The position numbers and the translations under genes were made by a program. A stretch of DNA of 64,000 nucleotides from Edaphochlamys debaryana (taxonomy: Eukaryota; Chlorophyta; Chlorophyceae; Chlamydomonadales): the NCBI GenBank assembly GCA_016858145.1, contig JAEHOE010000175.1, positions 147,575 to 211,574 on the forward strand, read 5' to 3'. Below are positions 12,800-24,600 of the stretch, in pieces. Below the pieces are notes generated by a model. The model had not been told where the DNA came from, did not search any database, and saw only the letters and a program-made list of their open reading frames with translations. Numbering within the stretch: the first letter of the stretch is position 1; the number at the start of each line of letters is the position of its first letter.

Positions 12800-15700
12800 T
12801 CAGCCCCGCCCAACTGCCCTCCGCACCGCAAGCAACAGGCGTGCCAGGGGGCCCTTGCGGGCGGGGGTCGCGGAGGCGTCCGTGCGGCTGCGGTGCAGAG
12901 GCCCAGGGTCTCCCTGCTCCTCCACCCGTAGCGGATCTAGTAGCCCGGTGGTTCGGTCCCGCTCCAGCTCTAGCGACGACCGCTGACCCAGATCTAGCAA
13001 CGTGCGCCGGCCCAGAGACAAGGACGCCGCCTGTGTCGGCTTGCCATTCCAGTCCCAGCCCTCTCCGGCTGCAGTAGCCGTGGTGCTGAGGTTGCCTGGC
13101 CCGTCAAGCACGGCGGCTCGGGCTGGCAAGGTTGACAGTGCCAGGGGGAACATATGTCGTTCCTTTGCGGCGCTGCTAGCGCTGCCCCTTTCCTTCAGGG
13201 CAGAGCCGTCCGACGATGGCCGTCTCTGGCTTGGCGGCGGCTCCACTGCCTCTACTGCCTCGGCAGCCTCGCTGGGAAGTAGCGGTTCCGCGGCGGTGCT
13301 GGGCGTGGCTGGGAGCGGGTGTGCCGCAGCCCTGGAGAGCGGCGCCACCCTGCCCAGGCGATACGCGCCCCGGGGGCGGGCGCGCAGGTCTTTCCCCTGC
13401 TGCATGAACCTGGCCGCCGCGTCCAGGGCGTCCCGTGCAGGGGAGTCAGGTAGCAGGGCGCCGTGCGCCGACTTGCGGCTCGACAGGGCGGCCTCCGTCA
13501 AGGCCCGCTCCCGCTCGCGGCCCAAGCCCCGGCCTTGGCGCGGGGACACGACGCTGAGGAGGCTGCGCGAGCTCATGACACGCCGCCGAGAGCTGCTGGC
13601 TACTGCCCCGACCGTGCCGGAGTGGCTGTTGGCAAGGACTGACCGGCTGCCCGGGGCGCCGGCGTCCTCTGCTGGGACGTCGACGGAGCGGGGCGAGGTG
13701 GTGCCGTCGAAGCATGACGAAGCGGTCGTGTCCAGCAAGCCGGCCTTGAGGCGCCGGGCCGCAAGGGCTCCGCTGAGGGACTGCGGCGGCCAAGCGCCCA
13801 GGGCCAGCGGCGAGGACGGCGCCGAGCCCAAAGCTGGCACCAAGAGCGCAACTGCCGTGTTCTGCCCTGCGCCCTTGCTGCGTGGCGATGCCAGCATGCT
13901 GCCCGCGGGAACGCTGTGGCTTGGCGTTGACAGCGCGGTGAGTGGCGTGCCTGAGCGTGCGGCGCCAAGCGGCCCCGCTGCAAGTACTGGTGCGACGGTG
14001 GAGGCCCACCGACCCTCAGATTGTTCGCGCACACCGTCCGTCGGGGGCGCGGTAGGGGACCCAGAGGCAGGGGCAACCATGGAGGCACCTGCCTCGGCGG
14101 CTTCCGGCGTGTGCTGTGCCTGGCGCGGGACAGGCTGCGGCGCGTGCTGTGCGGGCTTGGCACCTGCGCCGCTGTCCGAGACGAAGCGAGGCCGCGGCTG
14201 CAGGCGCGCCCCGGTGCCCGCGCCGTCACCCTGCTTGTTGCTGCTGCCGGCTCCGGCGGCGGTGAGGAGGCGGCCGACCAGGTTGCTGGCACGGAGGCGC
14301 AGGCGGGACATGCCGCCCAGACTTGTGGCGGCCGTGAGGGCGCCACGAGACAAGGCCTCAGCCTCACTGCCGCCGCCCACGGTGCTGCCACCGCCTCCAA
14401 CTGTGCAGGAGTCGTCCCCTTCGCCTGCACCTCCAGCAGCAGGGCCAGTGGTGAAGGCCCAACCGGCATGCGGACTGGGTCCAGAGTCACCATCACGCGC
14501 GTCCACGCTGCTGTTGAGAGGGTGCAGCAAATCCGGCGCGAAAGCCAGCGTTGGTGCCTGGCGAAAGCTGCCGGGAGCTCCGGGCGAGCGCAGCTGTGGC
14601 CGCTGGCTGAAGCTGCCAGCGGTGCCCGCTGCCGGGATGGGCAGTGCGCGCATCGAGGTGCGCGGCACCTGCCCACGCGTCGCGGGCCCAGCTGCTGCGG
14701 ACGCCTCGCCGGGCCGGACATGGGGAAGCGGCATCCCGGGCTGAGTCCTCAGCTCGGAAGCTGGGGCGCCCAGCGGGGTACAGGCCGAGGGCATCGGGCC
14801 CGCGGCGCCCCCTGGAGTGCTGCCCCGGCCGCCTCCAGGGGTGCTAAGGCCCTGGGGAGGACCGGCCGGCATGGCTGCAGCGTGCACGCCAGACTCTGAC
14901 CTCTGGGGCCCAGGCAGGGCCGCAGGTGGCGGCAAAGGCAGCGGCAGGTCTAAGGGCAGGAACGCAGCATTGGAGCTGCACACGGGTCCGGTCCGGTCCG
15001 GCCCCACAACGGAAGCCAGCCAGGGCACCTTGCTGGCCTCCCGACCCGCACCGTTGTCGCCACTATCGTTGCCGGTTCGCCCAGGCGGCGGTGCATGGCG
15101 GGGACCGCCCCTGCCCTTCAAACCGAGGCCGTCAGTGTCGCTTGGGGAGCCGCCGTCGCTCGAGCTCCTGCTGCTGCCACTGTCCGCACACCGTCGAGGC
15201 CCGTGCGTGGCGGGGTCACCGGCTGTCCGGCTGGCCCCAACGGGCTGGACGGCCACACCTGCCGATGCCGTCCCGTGCGCAGGCATGCTGCCTGGAACGG
15301 GCAGGTCTGCGAGCGTTATGGGCCCGTCGTCATCCTCCCCAGCAATCCACCTTGCCACGCCGGCCATCGGCAGAATGCTTTGGCGCTGCGTCGCTGCGGC
15401 TGCACCGCTGCTGCAGGGCGCCGGCGATGGCCTGAGCTGCGGCCCAGGCTGCCGTCCCGGAGTCTGAGGCTTGAAGGACTGCGCTGCCTGCCCCCTGCTC
15501 GGCGTGCATGGCTCCGAACCCGCTGGCTCGCCGCCCGGGGGACACGGGGCGGAAGCGTCGGCATGCCCCAGCCCCGGCCCCTGCGACAGCTGCACACAGG
15601 CCCTGGGCTTCGCCTGCTGCCGCCGTTCGCCTCCCACCTCCTCGCGCCCCTCCTGCCGCGGTGCCACATCAACTTTTCTCGCGGACGGCTCCCCAACCAG

Positions 15701-18228
15701 CCGCGGCACGTCCCAGAAGTACGGCATCTGCAGCAGCTGCTCCGCCGTGGGGCGGTCCGCGGGGTCCAGCTGCAGGCACGCCTCGACCAACTCCACCAGG
15801 CGGGGCTCCAGGCCGGGGCCCAGGCGCTGGCGGAGGTGGGCGTCCACCTGGGGCCACGCCGCCAGGACGGGGCACAGCCGCGGCTCGGCCTGGGCGAGGC
15901 CGCTGAGGAGGGGCGGCAGGCGGCCCAGGCAGCGGCCGATGCGGCACAGCTGGTCGGCGGTGGACTTGCCTGGGGGGAGCGGGGAGCAGAGGGGAGGTGT
16001 GTGGAGCGTGGAGAGGGGGTCTCGTGGGCCGATGCTACGGTGCGGGGAGTGGAGATAGGAGGTGGAGATAGGGGGCACAGGGGCGGGAGAGCATGTTGCG
16101 TGTCCCACCTGGGAAGAGCGGCCGCCCCGTGGCCATCTCTGCAAGGGTGCAGCCGAAGCTCCAGATCTGTAGGGCACATGGGGCGTGGCGCGCGTCAAGA
16201 AGAGTGAGGGTGCACCCCACCCCAGCTTGCCCCAGCCCACCCATGCGCATGACCACGCGCCCCTGTACCCCGGCTTACGTCCGCACTGGGGCCGTACAAG
16301 TCCCCCACCATGATCTCTGCGCGGAAACACCGAAAGTGGGTCAAGGCGGCGCGCGGGTAACGAGCCTGCCAAGCGCAGAGCGCCCCGCTCACTGCTTCTG
16401 TGCACCCCTTACCTTCCCTGCTCCGGCACACTCCCGAGGCCGCCCCGGCCCTTCTGCACAGGCACAGCTATGCTTGGGTCCACCCTTGCCCCCATCGCCC
16501 GATGCGCTCACCCGGCGCCCGGTACCACCGAGTCACGCAGTAGCTGGTGCAGCGCTGCACCTCGCGCGGGCCGCAGCGCGTGGGGCGCGCGAAGCCAAAG
16601 TCGCACAGCTTGACCCCCGGGGGCCCCTCGCCGTCCCCGTCCGCCTGCACCAGCACGTTGGCCGGCTTGATGTCTCGGTGGACCATCTGGGGGAGGGAAG
16701 GCGGGGGTATGCCATGTGAGAGTACGGGCAAGGATTGTAAGCGCGCCTCCCAGCGTACCAAATGCCGAGAGCCAGAACTTGCATAACAAGCTCATGTATC
16801 GAGTGATTCGAGACTTGCGCAGTGAGGAGGCCAGGGCGGAGACGTCATCACACATCGCCACTGGTCCACCAGGAATCCTATGCTGCCAGGCAGCCAAAGG
16901 CATGCGGCCAAAGGCATGCGGCCAAAGGCAGGCGGCTGCCTACCTTGGTGCTGTGCAGGTGAGCCACTGCGCACAGCAGCTGCCAGGCGACCGCCTTGGT
17001 CAGCGGCGAGGGCAGGCCGTCGGGGCACTCGCCCAGCAGGTGGAGCACGCTGGGGCCCACGAACTCAAACACCTGCGGGCACGAAGCACCAGGCACGCGG
17101 TGGGATTCATGCGAGAGTCAACCGCCGCCATTATGCTGCAACGCCGTATGACATCGAAGCAAGAAACCCCTGTGACGTACCAGGTACAGCCTTGGACCTG
17201 CAGAGCACGCGAGGGGCACCACGTGAACGCCTTGCTGGCGAGAGCCTCGTCCTCCGCATGCAGTAATTTGCTTTGTGGGGCAGAACCCAGTCCCGACGAT
17301 TATACTCCTGTGTTCGCCCTCCCACAACCCTGCCCGCCTCGCCCCGCCGCGCCCACTTGAATGCGTCGAGGAGCGTGACGACGTTGGGGTGAGCCACGGA
17401 GCGAAGCATGCGGATCTCACGCAGTGCAAGCTGTCGGGGCGGGCAGAGCAGGGACGGGCAGGGTGCAGACGCGTGGGCCGGGGCCGGCATGGGCAAACTA
17501 CACGAGAAGCGGCCCGGTGCTAGGGCTGAGCTGCACAGGCCCTAGATAGCCGTCTGCGTGGAGAGGGCGGTTGCAAGGGTCTGGCCTTGCGGCCATCGCC
17601 AGCTGCAGGCCGGCAGCCTCACCCGCTCGATAGCCGCATCCTCGTGCGCCTGTGTGTGGTGGGGAGGGTTGAGGGGAGGGAAGGGGGGCGTGAGGCAAGC
17701 GAGAGAGCACAGGCATGGATTGAGCTGGATTCAAGCGGCCTCTCCCGCAAAACCAGCGTTGCTTGGATGCGTCTGGGGAAGCACTGCACGGGGCCCTGTG
17801 TGGCGAGCGAAGCGTACCCAAGCGCTCGACCCCTCCGGCCCCTCCCCGCCCACTCCGATCTCATCGTGATGGTGTTACCACCACCCCCCTGTCCCCTACC
17901 TGCTTGAAGGCCTTAATCGCCACCTCTCGCCCAGTGCTCCTGGCGTGGCACTTCCAGACCGCGCCGTACGACTGAGGCAAGAGGGGCGATGGCAACCGAT
18001 CAACCCGATGCGCACAGTTAGCGCACGTCATACGGCTGACAGTGTTTCGACCCCCGAAACTCTGCGCTTCCCTCCCTTGCCCGTCCCCACCATTGCTGCA
18101 CCGCCTTCAATCCCAGGAGGCACGGGCTGGCGTAGGGAGCACAGGCAAAGCATTCCATCAGACTCCCTCCGCCCCCCACTCCCCCTCACTCCTTCGCCCA
18201 GGCTCGCGATGTACTCGTACTCATTCAT
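12800..18228 (-). CDS. CDKL-type (CMGC) Ser/Thr protein kinase with long disordered tail
   Basis: A predicted protein of 1263 aa. Exons: 18228-18190, 17971-17900, 17649-17623, 17430-17357, a 10-base microexon 17190-17181, 17072-16944, 16686-16512, 16316-16279, 16166-16109, 15969-12800. The kinase domain covers about residues 1-297: Gly loop L-G-E-G-S-Y-G-A-V, Lys33 (E-V-A-I-K), [14 protein letters not shown] with Asp122, D146-F-G-F-A-R, then T164-S-Y166[10 protein letters not shown] and D-I-W-S-F-G-C. The T-x-Y loop, D-F-G-F-A-R and P-L-F-P-G-K-S fit the CDKL group, whose algal members act in cilium-length control; that role is inferred only. The last exon adds ~966 residues of Ser/Pro/Ala/Gly-rich sequence open to the TAG/TGA-type end at 12800. 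The microexon (L-Y-L) is the least certain part; without it the frame breaks. Confidence 0.88.
16894..16935. repeat. 14-bp tandem repeat in a kinase intron
   Basis: CCAAAGGCATGCGG occurs three times in a row, the last copy with changes, just downstream (in transcription) of the donor at 16943. It looks like a simple slippage repeat. Confidence 0.7.
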
Positions 18229-21200
18229 GCTGGCCTTGCGCGGGGTTCGGGGGTGGGGAGGAGGAGCGATGCTAAGGCAAGGTTGACAACCACCGGCAAG
18301 GCCCCTGCATAACCGAGGGCCAGGGGGGCCCTGCATAACCGAGGGCCAGGGGGGCTCGAGCCCTATTGCTTCTGCGTCCAACAGCAAAGCCGACTTGGCA
18401 CGTGTTGCAAAGGGGATAGCGGGGGGAGGAGCAGCCCCGTGTGTTTGGCGGCACGCGGCACGTTTCGCTTCGTAACCACGGCCCTGTTTCGCCGCTAATC
18501 GATATAACTGACAAAAAGAAGGCACATATCGCGTGGCACAGCGCCTAAGCCTGCAAGCCGCGGTCGGTCTGTCTCGGAGCTGTGGCTGAAGTTTGTCCGA
18601 CGCAACGAGTCCAGAAGCCGCCAGTGTGCTCTGTTATCAAATCAAGACACGCAGCGTTCGGGAAATCACCTGTTATGCTCCCAGAGCTCAGCGAGGTCGC
18701 TGCAGCGCTAGCTGCGACAAGCTGCGACAAGCCGGGGCGCCCCAGCCTCTGCTTGCAGAAACATCGCTGTTGTTGACATCGCAGGTGTGAGGCAGCCTGC
18801 AAGCGGCTTGCACTGGGGTCTCCAGGGCAGCGGTGTAGCGCGAGGAGTTGTCTTGTTACTCAGCTGCCTTACACACAGCGAGACACCTGTGCGAAAGGTA
18901 GATCTAGCAGCAGTCGCGGCGACTATGCTCAGTAAAGGAGTGGAGGAGTGGCGCTTTCAACCCGCAATGCAGTACTGCTGGAAGCGCAACCGATCAGAGC
19001 CGGCCGGAGATGCGCGCACAGACCCAAGCATGACAGCATGTATGCGGCAGAGCTCCGAGGTTTGCAGCGTCGGGGCCGTTGGCGTCGTCGGGGCGTGTGC
19101 CGACTGGACCCGCATCCCGCCCAAATCCCGCCCCCAGGGGGACCCCTGCCCCAGCCGCCTCAGGCCACGCTACTTCTCGGCCGAGCTGCCTGCCTACACG
19201 CTACCCCAAGCCGGCCTAATATGTGTTCATAGGCGCCGGGGCGTCCACGGGTCTGCACCAGCACGCCGTGCCGTGGCCAAAAGCTCGCACCAGGGGACGC
19301 CCATGCGAGGTGCCCCTGCCGGAGCGTCACAGTGATCGGGGGATGGGGTCGGGGGGCATAGCCTCCATACAGTGCACTAGCAACAGGGCTATCTAGCACT
19401 ACACGGAGCGGTATGCGCAGCAGATGTAGTCGGGAGTGCGGCTGAGAACGGCTACGCTAGAGTAACCGGCTTGCTGTTGCTGTTGACGGTGTAGAGCTGT
19501 GCCGGATACGTCTAGCAGGCTGATACAGGTCCTATGGGAGACAGGCGCGAATAGCACTTTCCTGAGCCGCTTGAAGAAGCCCCCAGCCGTGAAGCGTGCC
19601 AGTCTTCTGGGGATGGGGTGCACAAGACTGCGTCACCTTGCCACCTCCAGCCACGGAGCGGGTGGTAGTCGTGCAACCCTTATACTCAGTAAGCGCGCTT
19701 CATCGTGTGGCCCCCACCCTGGGTGCCGCCTCGGAACATCGCCGCCAACGCCCAGGTCCGAGCGTCCAACTGACCATGGACGCTCCGATGCGTTCTCTAG
19801 TCCGTCCGGCCCGCCGCGTTCCTGCGCGTAGGCAGATCTGGCGCTGGAGAAGGCTGCTGTCCCGACTTGCCAGCTGCAGCCCCGCCTGCCCCGGGAGAGG
19901 GCCAGTGGCACATGAGTCGGGCTAGGGGCCCGCTGCCCGGGACGCTGGCTGTCAGTACGCACCCGCGAAGTAGAGGCATGGGGGCCATCGGCTATGCCCG
20001 CTACCGCTGTGGGCATCCTTACTTGAACCTGACCGCCCAAGGCCTGCGTGGCCCTCACACCTTTTCGCGAAACTTCGTCCCGGTCCTCATTACCCACACC
20101 AGCTTCATCACGGACCCGAGGCGTGCAACCGGACGCCTAGTTGCCTTCAGTGCCAGCACCAGCAGGGGCACCATCCCCAGATGGAAGACCCCCTGGCGTG
20201 CACTGACCCAGGGCGGGCGGAGCGCCTGCTGAGGCCTGTCTTGAATCCACACGACGGCAGAGAGCAAGCGTCCCTCAGCTTCAGTCAGGCCTTCATATGT
20301 ACAGCCTCAGCAGGCAGCCAGACACAACAGCTCCAGGTGCGCATGTTATCAACCTGGTAAGAAGCTGTGTACACTCCACACAAACAAGGCCCCACGTATG
20401 TCCTTTTGCCCCAAGCAGAGCTATCCGGGGTGAACGATGCCATACAAGGAGATGATTTGGAACAACAAAAGACGGCAGATGAGCAATCCAAATGCTGCGA
20501 AAGGAAAGAAGTCACTGACAAGTCGTGTCCATAAATGGTGCACTCGGACGCACATACCGGTACATGCGCGTGTGTGCTACCCCGCACACTGCAAGTGAGA
20601 AGCGCGTATCCCGCAAAGCTAGCAGCAGCACCACAGACCCACGCCCTCCCTAAACAATTTATCCCTGCTACTCCCTTGCAACCCAGGAACCTGGTCCCCA
20701 TCACTCCTGCTTTTGCACCTGCACAGGCCCGGCTCCCGATGTCCCGAACAGCCGAGGCCCCTTCAACTCTCCTGCAACTGAATGTCATATCCCATGCCCA
20801 TGTCACCCACATGTGTCGTTGACCAGACATGGAGAGGACGCCTTGCAACGCCCACCGTGCCAAATCTTCCTGGCAATCTCTGTCTACCCACCCTTTACGT
20901 TCATAGCGTTCACACCCTCTACCCACACTCGTACGACGTCAAACGCAGCTAGGCACAGTGCCTTACACATTTGCCCATATTGGGTTGGGCACAACGAGTC
21001 AAATAACGCCCTTACTGCAATAACCTTCATGTAAAGGGGCGGCGCACAGCGGCTGTAGAAGATGTCAGCCATGCATCACCAGCACAACCTTGCAAACTCA
21101 ACGTGGAGTCATGCGTGCAGAAAGAGATTAGAAGGCAAAGCAATAAGAAAGCAAATCGCGCTAAGCCGCACAAGCCGTCGTGAAGCCACCGCCCTTGCGG

Positions 21201-21649
21201 CGTGGCGCTCTGCACGACAGGCCGTCCACATTCCAAGCTGCGGGAAGCCAATGTTTCCATTCGTTTTACTAAGGCTAGGGTAAGGTGCTTCGTGGGTCGC
21301 TTGCTCGGTCCCGCTGCCGTTTCCAGCCCCGGCTTGGCTGCGCACACGCGGTGCGACATCCAAGGGGATAGCTGCATGGGCGGGCAGTTGAGCTGAGCTG
21401 AGACAGGCGGCGGTCCGCAGCAACGCGCTTCGCACGAGCCGTAGCAAGGCTCAGCAAGCCCACGTCGTGTCATGCCAGCATGCTGATGAAGCCAATGCAC
21501 CGTCACGCAACACGGGAGCACTGAGCAGCAGAGCGCCCCGTGCGACGCAACCCCGCTTGGGTAGCGGTGTGTCAGTTGCGCATGCCCCATGCACCGGCGG
21601 CCTACTTTCGAGTTGTGACACGGGCAGAGAGTGGGCCCGGGGACCGCGG
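18229..21649. other. Intergenic: 5' flank of kinase and 3' flank of protease C
   Basis: No coding exon is supported. The interval holds a 26-bp tandem duplication (CCCTGCATAACCGAGGGCCA start) at 18303-18354. A minus-strand TGTAA (TTACA at about 20960) lies ~690 bp past the protease C stop and could be its poly(A) signal. Several open frames of 100-200 codons exist but have no domain, splice or codon support. Confidence 0.45.
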
Positions 21650-24600
21650 CTATCGCCGCGGCGGCGGCCTAGCGTTCGGCGGCGGCCTAGCATTCGGCGG
21701 CGGCCTAGGATTCGGCGGCGGCCTAGCATTTGGCGGCGGCCTAGGATTCGGCGGCGGCCTAGGATTTGGCGGCGGCCTAGCATTTGGCGGCGGCCTAGCA
21801 TTTGGCGGCGGCCTAGCATTTGGCGGCGGCCGGGGCGGCGGCGGGGCTCGAGGTGGCGGCGGGAGCCGCGGCGGCGGCCGAGGCGGCGGCGGCGGGCGGG
21901 GCGGTGGTGAGGGGCGCGGGGACGGCGGCGGCCTTGGCGGGGGCGACAGAGTTGAGGGGCCTGGGGACGGTGGGCGCGGCGAAGGCGGGGGCCCGGGGGG
22001 CCTAGGCGGTGGCGGCGGGCTGGGAGGCCTTGGTGATGGGGGTGGCGACGGGCTGGGAGGCCTTGGTGATGGGGGTGGCGACGGGCTGGGAGGCCTTGGT
22101 GATGGGGGTGGCGACGGGCTGGGAGGCCTTGGTGATGGGGGTGGCGAGGGCTGGGGCCGAAGAGGCGGGGAGGGTGGGAATGGCTGCGGTGGCGAGGGTG
22201 GAGGCCGGGGAGGGGCCGGTGGTGGTGCAGGTGAGGGCGGGAGGGGCGGCGGTCTCGGGCCGGGCGAGGGGGGCAGCGGGCTGGGAGGCCTTGGTGATGG
22301 GGGTGGCGGGGGCGGGGGCCGCGGGGGCGGGGAGGGCGGGAATGGCTGCGGTGGCGGGGGCGGAGGCCGGGGAGGGGCCGGTGGTGGTGCAGGTGAGGGC
22401 GGGAGGGGCGGCGGTCTCGGGCCGGGCGAGGGGGGCAGCGGGCTGGGAGGCCTTGGTGATGGGGGTGGCGACGGGCTGGGAGGCCTTGGTGACGGGGGTG
22501 GCGGGGGCGGGTCCGGCGGAGATGGGGGTGGAGGCCGAGGAGGGGCCGGTGGTGGTGCAGGTGAGGGAGGGAGGGGCGGCGGTCTCGGGCTGGGCGACGG
22601 GGGCAGCGGGCTGGGAGGCCTTGGTGATGGGGGTGGCGACGGGCTGGGAGGCCTTGGTGACGGGGGTGGCGGGGGCGGGTCCGGCGGAGATGGGGGTGGC
22701 GAGGGCGGGGCCGGCGGAGATGGGGAGGGTGGGAAAGGCTGCGGTGGCGAGGGTGGAGGCTGGGGAGGGGCCGGTGGTGGTGCGGGTGAGGGCGGGAGGG
22801 GCGGCGGTCTCGGACTGGGCGAGGGGGGCAGCGGGCTGGGAGGCCTTGGTGATGGGGGTGGCGACGGGCTGGGAGGCCTTGGTGACGGGGGTGGCGGGGG
22901 CGGGTCCGGCGGAGATGGGGGTGGCGAGGGCGGGGCCGGCGGAGATGGGGAGGGTGGCAATGGCTGCGGTGGCGCAGGTGAGGGTGGGACGGGTGGCGGG
23001 CTCGGGCCGGGCGAGGGCGGCAGCGGGCTTGGCGGCGGCGAAGGCGGGGGCGGCGGCCTGGGTGGTGAAGGCGGGCTTGGCGGTGGACTGGGGCTTGGCG
23101 GCGGGGACGGGGGCTGAGGCGGACTCGGCGGGGGCGGCTGGGGCGGGGCGGGGGGACTAGGGGGCGGAGGCGGCGGCAAGGGTGGCCTTGGCGGCCCCGG
23201 GCTGGGCGGTCGTGGGCTGGGCGACGGCGCTGGCGGCGACGGGGGCCGCGGCGGCGGCGTCGGGCTCGGTGGCCTCGGCGGCCGCGGCGGGGGAGTCGGC
23301 GGTGGCGGCGAGGGGAAGGATGGCGGCATAGGCGTCTCTGGAGGCGAGGGGGGATCGGGAGAAGGCGGCGCCGGCAGGGGTGGCCTTGGCGGCTTAAGAG
23401 GCGGCGGCGGCCGCGGGGCTGGCGACGGCGGCCGGGGCAGCGGCGCGGGAGGGCTCCGCGGGACTGGCGGCGGGAAGGACATGATAACACGCGCCAGGCT
23501 GGGGCACTCGGTGGTTGCGTTGAAGTCGTAGCGGCAGATCGCGACCCGAATTACGTCGGGGGCGACCATGGCGCCGGCGTAAACCACCTGGCCAACGGCA
23601 GCGCGACGGTTCGGTCAGGGACGGACAAGCGGGCAGGCCTCAGGAACAAACGACCAGAGCAAATGCTAGAATGAGGCAAGGATGGGTGCCAGGAAGCGGA
23701 CAGGCAGCCTCTGCTTTCCTTCGGCTCACCATGTTGTACTTCTGCAGGATGTAGAAGTTGAGCGACTGAACGCCGCGCAGCCAGGTGATTTGCGGATCCC
23801 AGTACATGTACTTGGCGTCGTCGCTCTCCTGCGGGGGTGCAAGGGGGGCGCGGAGGGGCAGGGGCAGGGCGCGTGTGAGGCAGGGCTTGAGCAACCAGGC
23901 AACATCGTGTCGGGGCGTGGGCGCAGTCTGCGGTGGTCACCCAGCCTCATCCGCTGCACACCCAACCCGCACCCGTCATGCTCACCATGGTCCCGTTCAG
24001 CTCGTGGATGTTGACGCGGTTGCCGTAACTGGTGCCCGACAGGCGGATGTCCATCTTGCGCGGTGCGCGGTAGGACTGCGGGGCGCGAGAGCAGGAGGCA
24101 AATTGGAGAAGGCGAAAGGGTTTAGGGCACAGCGAAAGTGCTGTTCGTCAAGGCCTCAAGATTGGGTCTTCATGGGATTGCTGAAGCGCCTCTCAGGCCC
24201 TGGACCCTGTGACTGGCGTTGGCCCTCCCCCGGCCCCTGTGACCGGCGTTGGCCCTGCCCCAAACAACGCGCACCAGATACACATGTTTGGCCGTCTTGA
24301 TGTCCGCTGCGAGAGGAGAAAGAGCATGGGTACATAAGAAACGAACGGCAGAACTTGTACACCAGGGAAGCTTACAAACCGCGGGGGCTACACCCAACCC
24401 AGGGCCGGGGGCAACAAGCAGGAAGGCCCGAGTGCCGAGACCGCGGAGCGCTCACCCCATGACGAGTGCCAGTCCGGGCGGATGCGGATGTAGCAGTTGT
24501 CGGGACCGATGTAGGTGGCTGGGGAAACGCCCGAAATTAAGGGGAGCAAGAGCTCGCTTCAGGAGTCCGCCACGGCCATGAGCCATCAACAGTCAAGCCA

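Noticed and set aside
13002..14744. A 580-codon plus-strand frame and other long frames over the kinase tail
   Set aside because: The minus frame continues directly from the kinase domain. Long opposite-strand frames are expected in GC-rich DNA.
21540..23117. A 525-codon Gly-rich frame on the plus strand
   Set aside because: It is the complement of the protease C Pro/Ser tail. The minus strand frame is joined by splicing to the catalytic exons and has the C-R-Y ... C-P motif just before it.
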